Source: Candidatus Halobonum tyrrellensis G22 (GTDB lineage Archaea; Halobacteriota; Halobacteria; Halobacteriales; Haloferacaceae). From it: DNA of 49,476 bases. The stretch lies in the NCBI RefSeq assembly GCF_000495475.1, contig NZ_ASGZ01000007.1, forward strand, positions 1-49,476, in the 5' to 3' direction. This document shows, piece after piece, positions 15,597 to 24,593 of this stretch; position 1 is the first letter of the stretch; each line of letters opens with the position of its first letter. The translations under genes were made by a program, and so were the position numbers. The notes beneath the pieces are model-generated. The model had not been told where the DNA came from and did no database searches. It saw only the letters and a program-made list of their open reading frames with translations.

Positions 15597-16427
15597 ATGA
15601 GTAACTCCGACGAGGCGCAGACCGTAGAGGAGTCGACCCCCCGGGAGTACGACCCGAACGCGGAGCACGCCTTCCCGGACCACCGGCTCAACGACGTACT
15701 CGACGCGCTGTTGTCGGACGCCGAGGTGACCGCGTACCTCCGTGCGCAGAACGTGAACGCGGTCGAGCGCAAGGGGTACAACGACCACGGCGCCAAACAC
15801 ATCAGCATCGTCCGGAACCGCGCGCTCCGACTGTACGACCTGCTCAAGCGGGGGAACGTCGAGTTCAACGGCGCGACCCAGCAGGGGCTCGACGAGGCGG
15901 ACGAACCGGTGATAATCGCGCTCGCGGCGACGCTCCACGACATCGGCCACGTGGTCCACCGCGACGACCACGCCTACTACTCGATCCCGCTCGCGGCGGA
16001 CGTACTCGACCGGTTCCTCGCGCAGTTTTACGACATCGACAACCAGGTGCGCGTGAAGGCGGAGGTGCTCCACGCCATCCTCTGTCACCACACCGAGGAG
16101 GACCCGCTGACCCGCGAGGCGGGCGTCATCCGCGTCGCGGACGCGCTCGACATGGAGCGGGGCCGCTCGCGGATGCCCTACGAGAAGGGCGGGCGCGGCA
16201 TCAACACCCTCTCCTCGCAGGCGATCCGGAACGTCGAACTCAAACCCGGCGAGGACGAGGACGCCCCCGTCCTCGTCGACATCGAGATGGTGAACGCGGC
16301 GGGCGTCTACCAGGTGGACAGCCTGCTGAAGGCGAAGCTCCGCAACTCGCTCATCGAAGACTACGTGCGTATCGTCGCGATCAACACCAAGGCCGACGAC
16401 CAACTCGTCGAGCGGATCGAGCTGTAG
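15597..16427 (+). CDS. HD-domain phosphohydrolase
   Basis: A 276-residue cytosolic protein. The HD motifs are present in order: the first histidine in NDHGAKHIS (about residues 63-70), the HD pair in TLHDIGHVVHRDDH (about 113-126), HAILCHHT (about 160-167) and the closing aspartate in RVADALDMERGRS (about 181-193). This is the metal-binding set of HD phosphohydrolases, which cleave phosphate esters, often of nucleotides. The C-terminal ~75 residues form a beta-rich region (VYQVDSLLKAKLRNS) that I do not recognise and that may bind a regulator. No neighbour hints at the substrate. The hydrolase class is secure. Confidence 0.85.
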   Translation: MSNSDEAQTVEESTPREYDPNAEHAFPDHRLNDVLDALLSDAEVTAYLRAQNVNAVERKGYNDHGAKHISIVRNRALRLYDLLKRGNVEFNGATQQGLDEADEPVIIALAATLHDIGHVVHRDDHAYYSIPLAADVLDRFLAQFYDIDNQVRVKAEVLHAILCHHTEEDPLTREAGVIRVADALDMERGRSRMPYEKGGRGINTLSSQAIRNVELKPGEDEDAPVLVDIEMVNAAGVYQVDSLLKAKLRNSLIEDYVRIVAINTKADDQLVERIEL

Positions 16428-16489
16428 CGGTTCCCCTCCCCGTCGGCCGTTCACACCCTGTACGGGGCGAATCACTCCGGAACGGCCGG

Positions 16490-16498
16490 CTTTATACC
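16490..16498 (+). promoter_or_regulatory. TATA box of the MFS transporter gene
   Basis: CTTTATACC lies 29-37 nt before the GTG at 16527, an AT-rich box in an otherwise GC-rich gap. Confidence 0.6.
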
Positions 16499-16526
16499 GC
16501 GCGGTCGTGTTTCGATACGTAACACA

Positions 16527-17822
16527 GTGGCTGGGTTCGGAAGTTCGATCGGTCTGCTCAAGGACAGGGAGTTCGGCGCGCTCGCGGGGACGGCGTTCGC
16601 ACGGAGCCAGGCGTACTCGACGCTGCTGCTCGCGCTCTCGCTGTACGCGGAGCTGTTCGGGACCACCGGGTTCGTCGAGGGGCTGTTCGGGACGGGGTTC
16701 GCCGCGGTCCAGTTGGTGATCGTCCTCCCGCTGGGACGGAAGATAGACACCGGGAACGCGAAACACTGGCTGCTCGCGGGGCTGGCGCTCAACGTTGTCG
16801 TGTTCGTGGGGTTCGTCTTCGTCGACAGCGCGGTCCACGTCGTCCTGATCCGGATGGTTCAGGGGCTGGGCGCGAGCATCCTCTGGATCACGGGGTCGAC
16901 GGTGATCGGCACCATCTCCCCCGACGGCGAGAACGGCCGGTGGCTGGGGTCGTACAACCAGGTCGCCGCCTTCTCGAGTCTCGCCGGCGACTTCGTCGGC
17001 GGCTACCTGCTGTACGCCGAGGGCTTTACGTTCACGTACGTCGTGCTCTCGGGGGTCACCATCCTCGCGTTCGTCCTGGTGTTCGTCCACCTCCGTGACG
17101 ACCCCGGCGGCGGGACCGAGGCGGACGCGGGCGGCGGGGTCGAGACGTTCCGCGCGCTGTTGCGGCTCCCGATGATCCGCGCGCTGGTGCTGTTTCGGCT
17201 GGCCTTCTCGGTGGGCAAGATGGCGGTCATCATCTTCCTGCCCATCCTCGCGAAGACCGAGTTCGGTATCAACGTGTTCGCGGTCGGGTGGATCCTCGCG
17301 GGCGGGAAGCTGACGAAGGCGCTCACGCAGGGGTACGTCGGCGACCTCTCCGACAGGGTGGGGGAGAAACAGTACTTCGTCGTGGTCGGGGCGCTACTGT
17401 ACGGGGTCGGCACCGCGCTCATCCCGTTCAGCTACTACTTCGAGGGGACGCTCGACCCGTTCCGGTTCGTCATGTTCGGCGACCGGATGGTGCTCGGCGG
17501 CGCGTTCTTCTCGCTGTTCGTGGCGTACATGGTGCTCGGGATCGCCGACAGTATCCGCCTGCCCGCGAGCATGTCGCTGTTCGTCGAGGAGGGCGAGCGG
17601 TACGACTCCGTCGCTTCGTCGATGAGCCTCCGCTCCATCTCGTGGAAGATCGGACAGGTCGCCGGCCCGCTCACCGTCGGACTGATCATCGACTACGTCT
17701 CGGTGAGCGCGGCGTTCTACACCGCCGCCGGGTTCATCATCGTCGCCTCGGGCGTCTTCTGGGTCGTCTTCTCGCGGGCGTCGGCCCGCGAGGCGGCCGG
17801 ACCCGTGACCGCCGACGACTGA
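16527..17822 (+). CDS. Major facilitator superfamily (MFS) transporter
   Basis: A 431-residue integral membrane protein with about 12 hydrophobic segments in two halves. LPLGRKIDTGNAKH sits in the loop after helix 2, where MFS proteins carry the G-x-x-x-D-R/K motif A, and GYVGDLSDRVGEKQ is its repeat in the second half. RMVQGLGASILWITG is the helix 4 motif B with its conserved arginine. A polar loop of about 25 residues (GGGTEADAGGG) separates the halves. The GTG start follows a TATA-like box at leaderless distance. Substrate is not deducible: no catabolic or resistance genes adjoin. It may belong to the drug/proton or metabolite exporters. Confidence 0.9.
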   Translation: MAGFGSSIGLLKDREFGALAGTAFARSQAYSTLLLALSLYAELFGTTGFVEGLFGTGFAAVQLVIVLPLGRKIDTGNAKHWLLAGLALNVVVFVGFVFVDSAVHVVLIRMVQGLGASILWITGSTVIGTISPDGENGRWLGSYNQVAAFSSLAGDFVGGYLLYAEGFTFTYVVLSGVTILAFVLVFVHLRDDPGGGTEADAGGGVETFRALLRLPMIRALVLFRLAFSVGKMAVIIFLPILAKTEFGINVFAVGWILAGGKLTKALTQGYVGDLSDRVGEKQYFVVVGALLYGVGTALIPFSYYFEGTLDPFRFVMFGDRMVLGGAFFSLFVAYMVLGIADSIRLPASMSLFVEEGERYDSVASSMSLRSISWKIGQVAGPLTVGLIIDYVSVSAAFYTAAGFIIVASGVFWVVFSRASAREAAGPVTADD

Positions 17823-18046
17823 CCGCCGTCGCCCTCGCGTCCGCACGTCGCGGCCGTCGTCGACCGGTCGACCGCGACCCGCGTCGGTGTCATCCGGACC
17901 GACGCCACGCCGAAGTGGCCGACCGCGTCGGCTGTCCCCGTCAGTCCTGTCGAATCGCGCGAATCGTCGGGGGGAGACCGGACAGATCCGGGGGGCAAAA
18001 CCAGTAGCTTCACGTCGTCCGCGCCGGTCGAACGGACGAACCCTCC

Positions 18047-19621
18047 ATGGCGGACCCACTCGGAGCGCTGCGCGACTCGCTGACGCCGAGTCTCGGCACC
18101 TACGTCGACTACCGGACCAGCCTGGGGTTCGTCGGGTCCATCCTCAAGTACATGGCCGTCGCGCCGCTGTTCCCGGCCGTCGTCGCGCTCTACTACGGGG
18201 AGACGCCGCTCCCGTTCGTGCTGACGGCCGCCGTCATGGGCGGGGGCGGTCTCGCGCTCGAACGGCTCCGGTCGGGGCCGGAACTCGGCGACCGCGAGGC
18301 GTTCCTCCTGGTCAGTCTCACCTGGCTCGTCCTCCCGCTGGTCGGGACGCTCCCGTACCTGATCGCCGGCAACGGGACCGTCGCCCACCCCGTCAACGCG
18401 CTGTTCGAGAGCATGAGCGGCTTCACCACCACCGGCGCGACGGTCCTCGGCGAGATCTCCTTCGAGCGCCACTCGCGGGCGATGATGATGTGGCGACAGC
18501 TCACCCAGTGGCTCGGCGGGATGGGGATCCTCGTGCTCATGGTGGCGATCCTGCCGGAACTCTCGGTCGGCGGCGCGCAGGTGATGAACCAGGAGGCGCC
18601 CGGCGTCGCGATGGAGAAGCTCACGCCGCGCATCCGCGACACCGCCCGCGCGCTGTGGACCATCTACGCCGCGTTCACCGTCGCCGCCGCGGTGGCGTAC
18701 TACGCGCTCGGACTCCTCGGGCTGGCGGACATGAGCTTCTACAACGCGGTCGCGCACGCGCTGACGACGCTGCCGACCGGCGGGTTCTCCCCCGAAGGGC
18801 GCAGCGCGGAGGCGTTCTCGCCGGCCATCCAGTGGACGATGGTCCTGTTCATGGTCGTCGCCGGAACCAACTTCGCGCTGTTCTGGTACGCGCTCTCGGG
18901 CAAACCCGAGCGGCTGTTCGGCGACGGCGAGTTCCGCGCGTACCTCCGGGCGATGGCGGTCGTCAGCGTCGTCCTCGGCGTCCTGCTGTTCACCGGCGCC
19001 GGCCTGGCGAGGACGCCCGAGAACGTCGGCCCGATCGTGGGGAACCTCGAAGGGGCGGCGCGGCAGGCGGCGTTCCAGACGGCCGCCATCGTCACGACGA
19101 CCGGGTACGCCAGCATGGACTTCAACCTCTGGGGGGAGTCGACCCAACTCCTGTTGCTGTTCGCGATGTTCCTCGGCGGCTCCGCGGGGTCGGCGGCCGG
19201 GTCGGTCAAGATCGTCCGGTGGTACACGATCCGGAAGACGATGGCGCGGGAACTGTTCACGTCGGTCCACCCGGACGCGGTCCGCCCCGTCCGGTTCAAC
19301 GGCGACCCCGTCGACGAGGGGACGATCCGGAGCGTGTTCGTGTTCACGATGCTGTTCGTCGTCATCTTCGTGTTCGCGACGGTCGCCATCTACGTCGACA
19401 GCCTCCGGGTCGGACTCGACATCTCGGCCATCGAGGCGGTCAGCGCCTCGATCGCCACGCTCGGCAACGTCGGTCCCGGCGTCGGCATCGTCGGGCCGAT
19501 GAACAACTTCGAGCGGTTCCCCGCGACCACGAAACTGTTCATGACCGGGCTGATGTGGATCGGTCGACTGGAGATCCTCTCGGTACTCGTGATCCTCACG
19601 CCGTCGTACTGGCGGCGGTGA
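18047..19621 (+). CDS. trkH: TrkH-family potassium transporter membrane subunit
   Basis: A 524-residue protein of the Trk/Ktr/HKT superfamily, which lets K+ enter the cell. The four pore loops are visible: SGFTTTGAT (about residue 124), TTLPTGGFSP (about 242), VTTTGYAS (about 350) and ATLGNVGPG (about 471). The glycines of the selectivity filter are all kept. About 10 membrane helices surround them, as expected. Haloarchaea hold molar K+ inside, so such uptake systems are central to osmotic balance. TrkH normally needs cytosolic TrkA-type RCK subunits; none is adjacent. Instead the stop codon overlaps the start of a small helix-hairpin-helix gene. Confidence 0.95.
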   Translation: MADPLGALRDSLTPSLGTYVDYRTSLGFVGSILKYMAVAPLFPAVVALYYGETPLPFVLTAAVMGGGGLALERLRSGPELGDREAFLLVSLTWLVLPLVGTLPYLIAGNGTVAHPVNALFESMSGFTTTGATVLGEISFERHSRAMMMWRQLTQWLGGMGILVLMVAILPELSVGGAQVMNQEAPGVAMEKLTPRIRDTARALWTIYAAFTVAAAVAYYALGLLGLADMSFYNAVAHALTTLPTGGFSPEGRSAEAFSPAIQWTMVLFMVVAGTNFALFWYALSGKPERLFGDGEFRAYLRAMAVVSVVLGVLLFTGAGLARTPENVGPIVGNLEGAARQAAFQTAAIVTTTGYASMDFNLWGESTQLLLLFAMFLGGSAGSAAGSVKIVRWYTIRKTMARELFTSVHPDAVRPVRFNGDPVDEGTIRSVFVFTMLFVVIFVFATVAIYVDSLRVGLDISAIEAVSASIATLGNVGPGVGIVGPMNNFERFPATTKLFMTGLMWIGRLEILSVLVILTPSYWRR

Positions 19622-19869
19622 GCGGCGACGGCGGCGTCGCCGCTCGGCGTTCCCGGGACGCCGCCGACGCGGACGGGTTCGAGGACCCGCTGATGGAACT
19701 GCCCGGCGTCGGCTCGACGTACGCCAAGCGGCTCCGGTCTGCGGGCTACGACTCGGTCGACGAACTCGCGGGAACCGACCCGGCGACCCTCGCCGACGAG
19801 ACGGGCGCGACCGAGACGCGGACCGCCGAGTGGGTCGACCACGCGACAGACGAACGCGACGGGGCCTGA
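19618..19869 (+). CDS. Small helix-hairpin-helix domain protein coupled to trkH
   Basis: An 83-residue protein starting at GTG 19618, whose last two bases begin the trkH TGA stop (GTGA overlap), so translation is probably coupled. Residues ~25-65 form a helix-hairpin-helix pair: MELPGVGSTYAKRL, then GYDSVDELAGTDPATLAD, as in the HhH/SAM-like modules of DNA-binding proteins and in predicted flap-endonuclease-like proteins. Such modules bind nucleic acid backbones through the GVG turn, but they also serve in protein contacts. Why one follows a K+ transporter is unclear; a chance junction is possible. The long plus-strand open frame upstream in this phase is a shadow of trkH. Confidence 0.72.
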   Translation: MSGDGGVAARRSRDAADADGFEDPLMELPGVGSTYAKRLRSAGYDSVDELAGTDPATLADETGATETRTAEWVDHATDERDGA

Positions 19870-19947
19870 CGCGACCACGCCGTCGTCCACCGGCGGGCGG
19901 TCGAACCCCTCCGTGTCGATTTTCGCCTCACGTCGTTCGAAAGAAGA

Positions 19948-20019
19948 TGCGCCGGCCGGGATTTGAACCCGGGTCGTTGGCTTGGAAGGCCAAAGTCATA
20001 CCAGCTAGACCACCAGCGC
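19948..20019 (-). tRNA. tRNA-Gly (anticodon TCC)
   Basis: The minus strand forms a 72-nt cloverleaf. The acceptor stem is GCGCTGG with CCGGCGC plus discriminator A. The anticodon arm is TTGGC / CTTCCAA / GCCAA, anticodon UCC, reading GGA and possibly GGG. The T-arm is CCGGG / TTCAAAT / CCCGG. CCA is not encoded and there is no intron. Confidence 0.95.
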
Positions 20020-20168
20020 ACGTCGGTCGGTCACACGACGGGTCGCACCCGCGCGGGCCGACGCCGAACGACGGGCGGTGCTTGCCCGAGCGGGAATAAG
20101 GGCGTTTCGCTCTCCCCGTCGGCGCTCGCCGCCGACCGGTCGGGGCGAGCCGCGACGCCTCCCGCGGG

Positions 20169-20306
20169 CTACTCCTCGTCCCAGTCGAGCGACGGGATGA
20201 TCTTCCGGCCGGTCGCCCGTTCGAGCGCCCGCGCCCCCCAGTACGCGACCAGCGGGCCGAGCAGCAACGCGATGAACGCGCCGGTGAGTATGCCCATCGG
20301 TGTCAT
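20169..20306 (-). CDS. 45-residue single-span membrane protein
   Basis: A very small protein, MTPMGILTGAFIALLLGPLV at its start, then a positively charged linker (ARALERATGRK) and an acidic end (PSLDWDEE). One hydrophobic helix (about residues 5-24) places it in the membrane. I recognise the pattern of small conserved haloarchaeal proteins but no function. Codon use is normal for the genome and the ATG has no competitor. It lies between tRNA-Gly and the flavoprotein gene, all on the minus strand. Confidence 0.7.
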   Translation of the reverse strand: MTPMGILTGAFIALLLGPLVAYWGARALERATGRKIIPSLDWDEE

Positions 20307-20437
20307 CGTGTGGTCCCCCCGACGAAACCGCCCCTCGATAGTGTTCCGGTCGGCGCCCGCCGGCGTGCCGTCGGCCGCGACACCCCTCTCCCGTCTCGAC
20401 GCGACCGACGCGGGGTCGGTCGAGTCGGGTCCGGGCG

Positions 20438-21562
20438 TCAGTCGTCGGCGACCGTCTCGCTCTCCCCGTCGCTCCCGCTCGCCTCCTCGGCCCGCGGCCC
20501 GGCGGCGTGACCCGGGTGGGCGACGGCCGTCGCGAGCAGGTCCGGCGAGATGGCGGGCACCTCGTCGGTCCCGACGGGGCCCGCCGCCTCTATCTCCTCG
20601 ACCGACCGCGGGAACGCGCGGAGGTCCATGTGGAGCGCGATGCCCGCCTTCGCCCCCTCGCCCATCGCCACCGGGATCTGGTTGTGGCCGGGCGTGAGGT
20701 CGCCGACCGCGTAGACGCCGTCGACGCTGGTCCGGCCGTGGTCGTCGACCGCGACCGTGCCGTCGTCGTTGCGGTCGAGTTCGAGCGCGTCCGCCAGGTC
20801 CGCGTTGTAGTTCGACCCGTACATCGGGAAGCCGCCGCGGTACTCGCGGACGGTGCCGTCCTCGAACTCGAACGACTCCAGCCAGCCCTCGTCGTCCTTG
20901 TTCATCCCGGCTATCTCGTCGTCGATCACGTCGACCGGGTGGGCGTCGAGCATCGCCGCGGTCTCGTCGCTCCACGTCGGCTCCGCCCCGCGGGTGAGCA
21001 GGTCCACCTCGCCGGTGACGTTGAGCATGATCATCGCGACGTACGCGGCCGAGTCGCCCGTCCCCATCACGAACACGGGTTCGTCGACGAACATGTACGC
21101 ATCACAGTGGAGACAGTAGTGCAGCCCCCGCCCCGTCGGCGGCAGCGGCGGGTCGGGCCGCTCGTCCGAAAAGCCCGTCGCGAGCACGACCCGGCGGGAG
21201 GTGTGAGCGTCGCCGTCGACCGACACGCGGAACCCGCCCGCTCCGTCGTCGCCCGCCCCCTCGCTCCCCGCGTCGTCGAGCGGTTCGACGTCGTCGACGA
21301 ACGCCTGCCGGTAGTCGGCGCCGTACTCGCGCACCTGCCGCTGGGCGGTCTGGAGGAACTCGGCGCCGGTGGTGTCCTCGGTGACGCCGACGACGTTGTG
21401 GGTGTCGCGCATCATCGCCGCGCGCCCGCCGCCGCGGTTGACGACGGCCGTGTCGAGTCCGAGTCGCGTGGCGTACAGCGCCGCGGTCAGCCCGGCCGGG
21501 CCGCCCCCGACGACGGTCACGTCGTAGTCGAGTTCGTCGAACTCCGCCGACTGCTCGGTCAT
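20438..21562 (-). CDS. Thioredoxin-reductase-like FAD/NAD(P)-binding oxidoreductase
   Basis: A 374-residue flavoprotein. VTVVGGGPAGLTAALYATR (residues ~14-32) is the FAD dinucleotide-binding motif, GTGDSAAYVAMI (about 170) the NAD(P) motif and VDGVYAVGDLTPG (about 290) the second FAD motif. HYCLHCDAYM (about 150) places a CxxC pair where thioredoxin reductases have the redox-active disulfide, though here it is CLHC and not the usual CATC. It likely reduces a disulfide protein or similar partner with NAD(P)H. The C-terminal ~50 residues are an acidic tail. The start at 21562 is fixed by a TATA box 23-32 nt upstream; the frame runs on to 21643 without homology. Confidence 0.87.
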   Translation of the reverse strand: MTEQSAEFDELDYDVTVVGGGPAGLTAALYATRLGLDTAVVNRGGGRAAMMRDTHNVVGVTEDTTGAEFLQTAQRQVREYGADYRQAFVDDVEPLDDAGSEGAGDDGAGGFRVSVDGDAHTSRRVVLATGFSDERPDPPLPPTGRGLHYCLHCDAYMFVDEPVFVMGTGDSAAYVAMIMLNVTGEVDLLTRGAEPTWSDETAAMLDAHPVDVIDDEIAGMNKDDEGWLESFEFEDGTVREYRGGFPMYGSNYNADLADALELDRNDDGTVAVDDHGRTSVDGVYAVGDLTPGHNQIPVAMGEGAKAGIALHMDLRAFPRSVEEIEAAGPVGTDEVPAISPDLLATAVAHPGHAAGPRAEEASGSDGESETVADD

Positions 21563-21584
21563 GGTGCGTACTCCGGTCCCGAGC

Positions 21585-21594
21585 GGATAAAAAC
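21585..21594 (-). promoter_or_regulatory. TATA box of the flavoprotein gene
   Basis: Minus-strand GTTTTTATCC lies 23-32 nt upstream of the ATG at 21562, a clear leaderless promoter. Confidence 0.65.
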
Positions 21595-21756
21595 GCGTCC
21601 GGTCGTGCGGCGGCGCCGACAGACCGGCCCTCGACGCGGCCACGCACCCGTGCGGCCCGCGTCACCTGGCTCGCCCGCGTCTCCCCTCCCGTTCGTGTCG
21701 TCCGTACCGCCCGCGTCGTCCATCCTGCCCGCGTCCCGTCCGCGTCATCCCTCGGT

Positions 21757-22476
21757 TCAGCCCGCGTCGTCCGACCCGTCCGACCCGCTCGACCCGCCGG
21801 GCGCGACCACGGCGTAGCAGTTGCCGCTGGAGACGAACGCCTCGACCGTTCGGAGACCGCTCGCCTCCAAGTCCGCGCGGAACTCCGCGGGGTGGTAGAC
21901 GTGGTAGAAGCGGTCCACCGTCTCGCCGTCGGGGAGCGTCCAGTCGACGCTGGTGTCGAACCCGGCGTCTCCCTCCCGGGGGTCGAACCGGTCGTGTTCG
22001 GTGCTCCACGCGCTGACGAGCGCGCGGCCGCCGGGCGCGAGCGCCCGCGCGAGTTCCGACAGCGACGCCACCCGCCGGTCGCGCCCGCGGAGGTGGTGGA
22101 GCGCCGCCACGTACACCCCGACGTCGACCGTCGCGTCGGCCACCGGGAGCGCCGCGGCGTCGCCGCGGACGAACGAGAGCGCGTCGGCGTACCCCCGCTC
22201 GCGCGCCCGTCGCCGGGCGACCCCGAGCAGGTCGCGGCTCACATCGACGCCGACCACCCGGTCGACGCGCGCCGCGAGCGGTTCGGCGTGGCGACCGTTG
22301 CCACAGCCCACGTCGAGGCCGACCCCGCCCTCGCGCGCGTCGAGAAACGACTCCACCTCGGGCCACGGGTACTCGCGGGTCGCCGAGAACTGTTCGGCGA
22401 TGCGGTCGTAGGTGGCCGCGAGCGCGCGGGCGTTCGGCGCCGCCTCGCGCGTCTCGCGCTCGTCGCCGGGGGTCAC
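21757..22476 (-). CDS. SAM-dependent methyltransferase, Trm9/ALKBH8-like
   Basis: A 239-residue class I methyltransferase. The N-terminal block YDRIAEQFSATREYPWPEV followed by GLDVGCGNGRH (motif I, about residues 50-60) resembles Trm9, the enzyme that methylates carboxymethyl groups on wobble uridines of tRNA. Later motifs are GVDVSRDLL (motif II), ALHHLRGRDRR and APGGRALVSAWS. The start is GTG 22476, in a GTGA overlap with the end of the pilC-like gene, so it is probably translated with that operon. The last ~12 residues are Ser/Gly/Asp-rich. The tRNA substrate is inferred from similarity to a motif pattern; a small-molecule or lipid substrate cannot be excluded. Confidence 0.8.
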   Translation of the reverse strand: MTPGDERETREAAPNARALAATYDRIAEQFSATREYPWPEVESFLDAREGGVGLDVGCGNGRHAEPLAARVDRVVGVDVSRDLLGVARRRARERGYADALSFVRGDAAALPVADATVDVGVYVAALHHLRGRDRRVASLSELARALAPGGRALVSAWSTEHDRFDPREGDAGFDTSVDWTLPDGETVDRFYHVYHPAEFRADLEASGLRTVEAFVSSGNCYAVVAPGGSSGSDGSDDAG

Positions 22477-24593
22477 GCGATGAACACGAACGTGAGATAC
22501 GCCGCCAGGAGCATGAGGACTGCGTGTTTCGCGCCGTCGCTCACCGACCCCTCGCCGAGTTGGCCCGCGACCAGGCCCGAACAGACCGCCTGGATCGCCG
22601 AGGCGTGGTAGAACAGCGTCGAGTACGCCGCGGTGTCGACGGAGCCGAGACCGCTGAACGTCCCGCCGGACATCCCCGCCCCCGCGAGACCGCCGCCCGC
22701 ACCGCCGCTCGCGCCGGCCGCGCTCTGGACCGCGGGGATGAACGACACCGTGAGCGCCGCAATGATGCCGAGAAACACCAGAAAGGAGATGTAGATGACG
22801 AGGAGGTACGTCACCATCACCTGTCGGCGCTCCCGGCGGAGCCGCCGGGTGGCGCGCGCCTCGTCGGCGGCTATCTCGAGGACGGGCGCCACGTCGCCGC
22901 TGGCGGCCATCGCGTTCGTGATCAGCGCCACCGCCCGCGACATCATCGGCGAGTCGACCCGCGCGTCGAGTCGGTGGAGCGCGGTCGCGGCGTCGGCGCC
23001 CCACTCGATATCGCGCCACGTCCGGCGCACCTCGGGGGTGAGCCGGTCGAGGTCCGAGCGGGTCAGCCGCTTCAGGCTCCCGACGACGGTCATCCCCGCG
23101 TCGTTGAGGCTCGCCATCCGGTCGAGGAAGTCGGGGACCGCGCGCTCGACCGCCCGGGTCCGCCGCTTGCCCGTCTCGTACACCAGCGCGAACGCGACCA
23201 GGACGAACAGCACCGCCTCGACGACCGGCGCGTCGACCGCCCGAACCAGCGGTACCGGCGCGAGCGGGAGCGCGCCCGTCCGGAACAGTACCCACGCGAG
23301 ACCGAGCGGGACCGTGAGCGGCAGCGTCGCGGCCGGCCGGTTGGACACCGCCGCGAGCGGCCGGTCGGTCCACTCGCGGAGCCACGCCGACCGGCGGTAG
23401 AGCGCGAGGCGGCCGCGGCTCGCCGCCCACCGGTCGGTGACGGCGCCGCCGTCGGCGCGCGCGCCGGTGTCGGCAGATGCGGACTCGACGGCGCGCGTCG
23501 CCTGCCGCAGCCGCGGGTCGGCGGTCGCCTCGCGGCGGCTGGCGTCGACGTGGTCGCTCGTCATCGAGTCGAGGAAGACGACGAACCCGGCGCTCGCCAG
23601 CGGGACGCCGAGGTAGACGACGACCCGGATGAGGTCGAGCGTGTCCTGGAGGACCAGCCCGATGACGACGAGGATGGTGACGAAGAACAGCGGCCCGGCG
23701 ACCAGCACCGTCACGTACGCCTCTGCGAACGCCTCGAGGAGTTCGAGGTACTGCTCCTGTTGGGCGGCGGCCTCCTCCTGGTAGCGTTCGTACTGCCCGC
23801 GGAGGAACTCCGGGAGGCTCCGCCCGCTCCCCAGCACCGAGACGAGATTGTCGCTCAGGTCCGCCATCGACGCCGCGGGCGTCCGTTCCGAGAGGTGTTC
23901 GAGCGCGGTGAGCGTGTCGGTCCCGAAGTTGTTCACCTCGCGGACGGCGACGCCGAGTTCGCGCGCCGCCTCGCCGTACACCGTCTCGTTGTCGGTCAGC
24001 GTGTCGAGCACCGCCGGGAACGACATCCCCGACCGCGAGAGCGCGTAGAGGAACGCGACCGTCCGGGGGAGCGTCGACTCCACCCGCCCGGCGCGGGCGC
24101 TCGCCCGCTGGTCGAGCAGGAACCACCGCAGGTGGTACGTCCCCAGCGCCGCGCCGGCGCCGACGGTCGCGGCCGACAGCGCGAACAGCGGGAACAGTTC
24201 GGCCACGCCGAGCGCCGGGAGGCGACCGAGGTTGCCGAGGAACGACAGCGCGGGCGGCACCGCCGCCCGGACCGCCTCGGCGCTCACCCGGAGCAGCGCC
24301 AACAGCAGCGCCAGCGCGTAGACGCCGAGGAGGCTCCCCGAGACGCCCGCGACCGCCGCGTACAGCAGCGTCCGCGAGGCGTACGCCCGGTGGGTCGTCC
24401 CGACGTGGGCGGCGCGGAGGCGCTCGCGCTGGCGGCGCCGCCGCCGGCTCCGCTCGGCGACGTAGTCGCCGAACGCCGCGAGCGCGACCCGCGTCACCGC
24501 CAGCGAGGCGCGCCGGCTCGCGAGCGCCAGCCCGAACGGCGCGAGCAGGGCGGCGACGAACGCCAGCGGGACGAACAGTTCGTACACGGTCAC
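22473..24593 (-). CDS. Second type IV pilus / T2SS-F family platform protein (PilC-like)
   Basis: A 706-residue polytopic protein with two T2SSF-type domains. The first (about residues 165-270) includes VAFLYALSRSGMSFPAVL and SDNLVSVLGSGRSLPEFL; the second (about 475-590) includes MASLNDAGMTVVGSLKRL and SPMMSRAVALITNAM. Helices lie near 1-25, 75-105, 125-150, 290-345, 390-460 and in the last ~110 residues, where a Gly-rich loop (GASGGAGGGLAG) precedes SIAQAVCSGLVAGQ-like sequence as in the first copy. Its ATG overlaps the upstream ATPase stop by 4 nt (ATGA). No pilin-like gene follows; the next coupled gene is the methyltransferase. It should form the membrane platform of a second pilus-like machine. 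Confidence 0.88.
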   Translation of the reverse strand: MTVYELFVPLAFVAALLAPFGLALASRRASLAVTRVALAAFGDYVAERSRRRRRQRERLRAAHVGTTHRAYASRTLLYAAVAGVSGSLLGVYALALLLALLRVSAEAVRAAVPPALSFLGNLGRLPALGVAELFPLFALSAATVGAGAALGTYHLRWFLLDQRASARAGRVESTLPRTVAFLYALSRSGMSFPAVLDTLTDNETVYGEAARELGVAVREVNNFGTDTLTALEHLSERTPAASMADLSDNLVSVLGSGRSLPEFLRGQYERYQEEAAAQQEQYLELLEAFAEAYVTVLVAGPLFFVTILVVIGLVLQDTLDLIRVVVYLGVPLASAGFVVFLDSMTSDHVDASRREATADPRLRQATRAVESASADTGARADGGAVTDRWAASRGRLALYRRSAWLREWTDRPLAAVSNRPAATLPLTVPLGLAWVLFRTGALPLAPVPLVRAVDAPVVEAVLFVLVAFALVYETGKRRTRAVERAVPDFLDRMASLNDAGMTVVGSLKRLTRSDLDRLTPEVRRTWRDIEWGADAATALHRLDARVDSPMMSRAVALITNAMAASGDVAPVLEIAADEARATRRLRRERRQVMVTYLLVIYISFLVFLGIIAALTVSFIPAVQSAAGASGGAGGGLAGAGMSGGTFSGLGSVDTAAYSTLFYHASAIQAVCSGLVAGQLGEGSVSDGAKHAVLMLLAAYLTFVFIA

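Noticed and set aside
19746-20021. A 91-codon minus-strand frame
   Set aside because: It reads through tRNA-Gly(TCC) and the antisense of the HhH gene.
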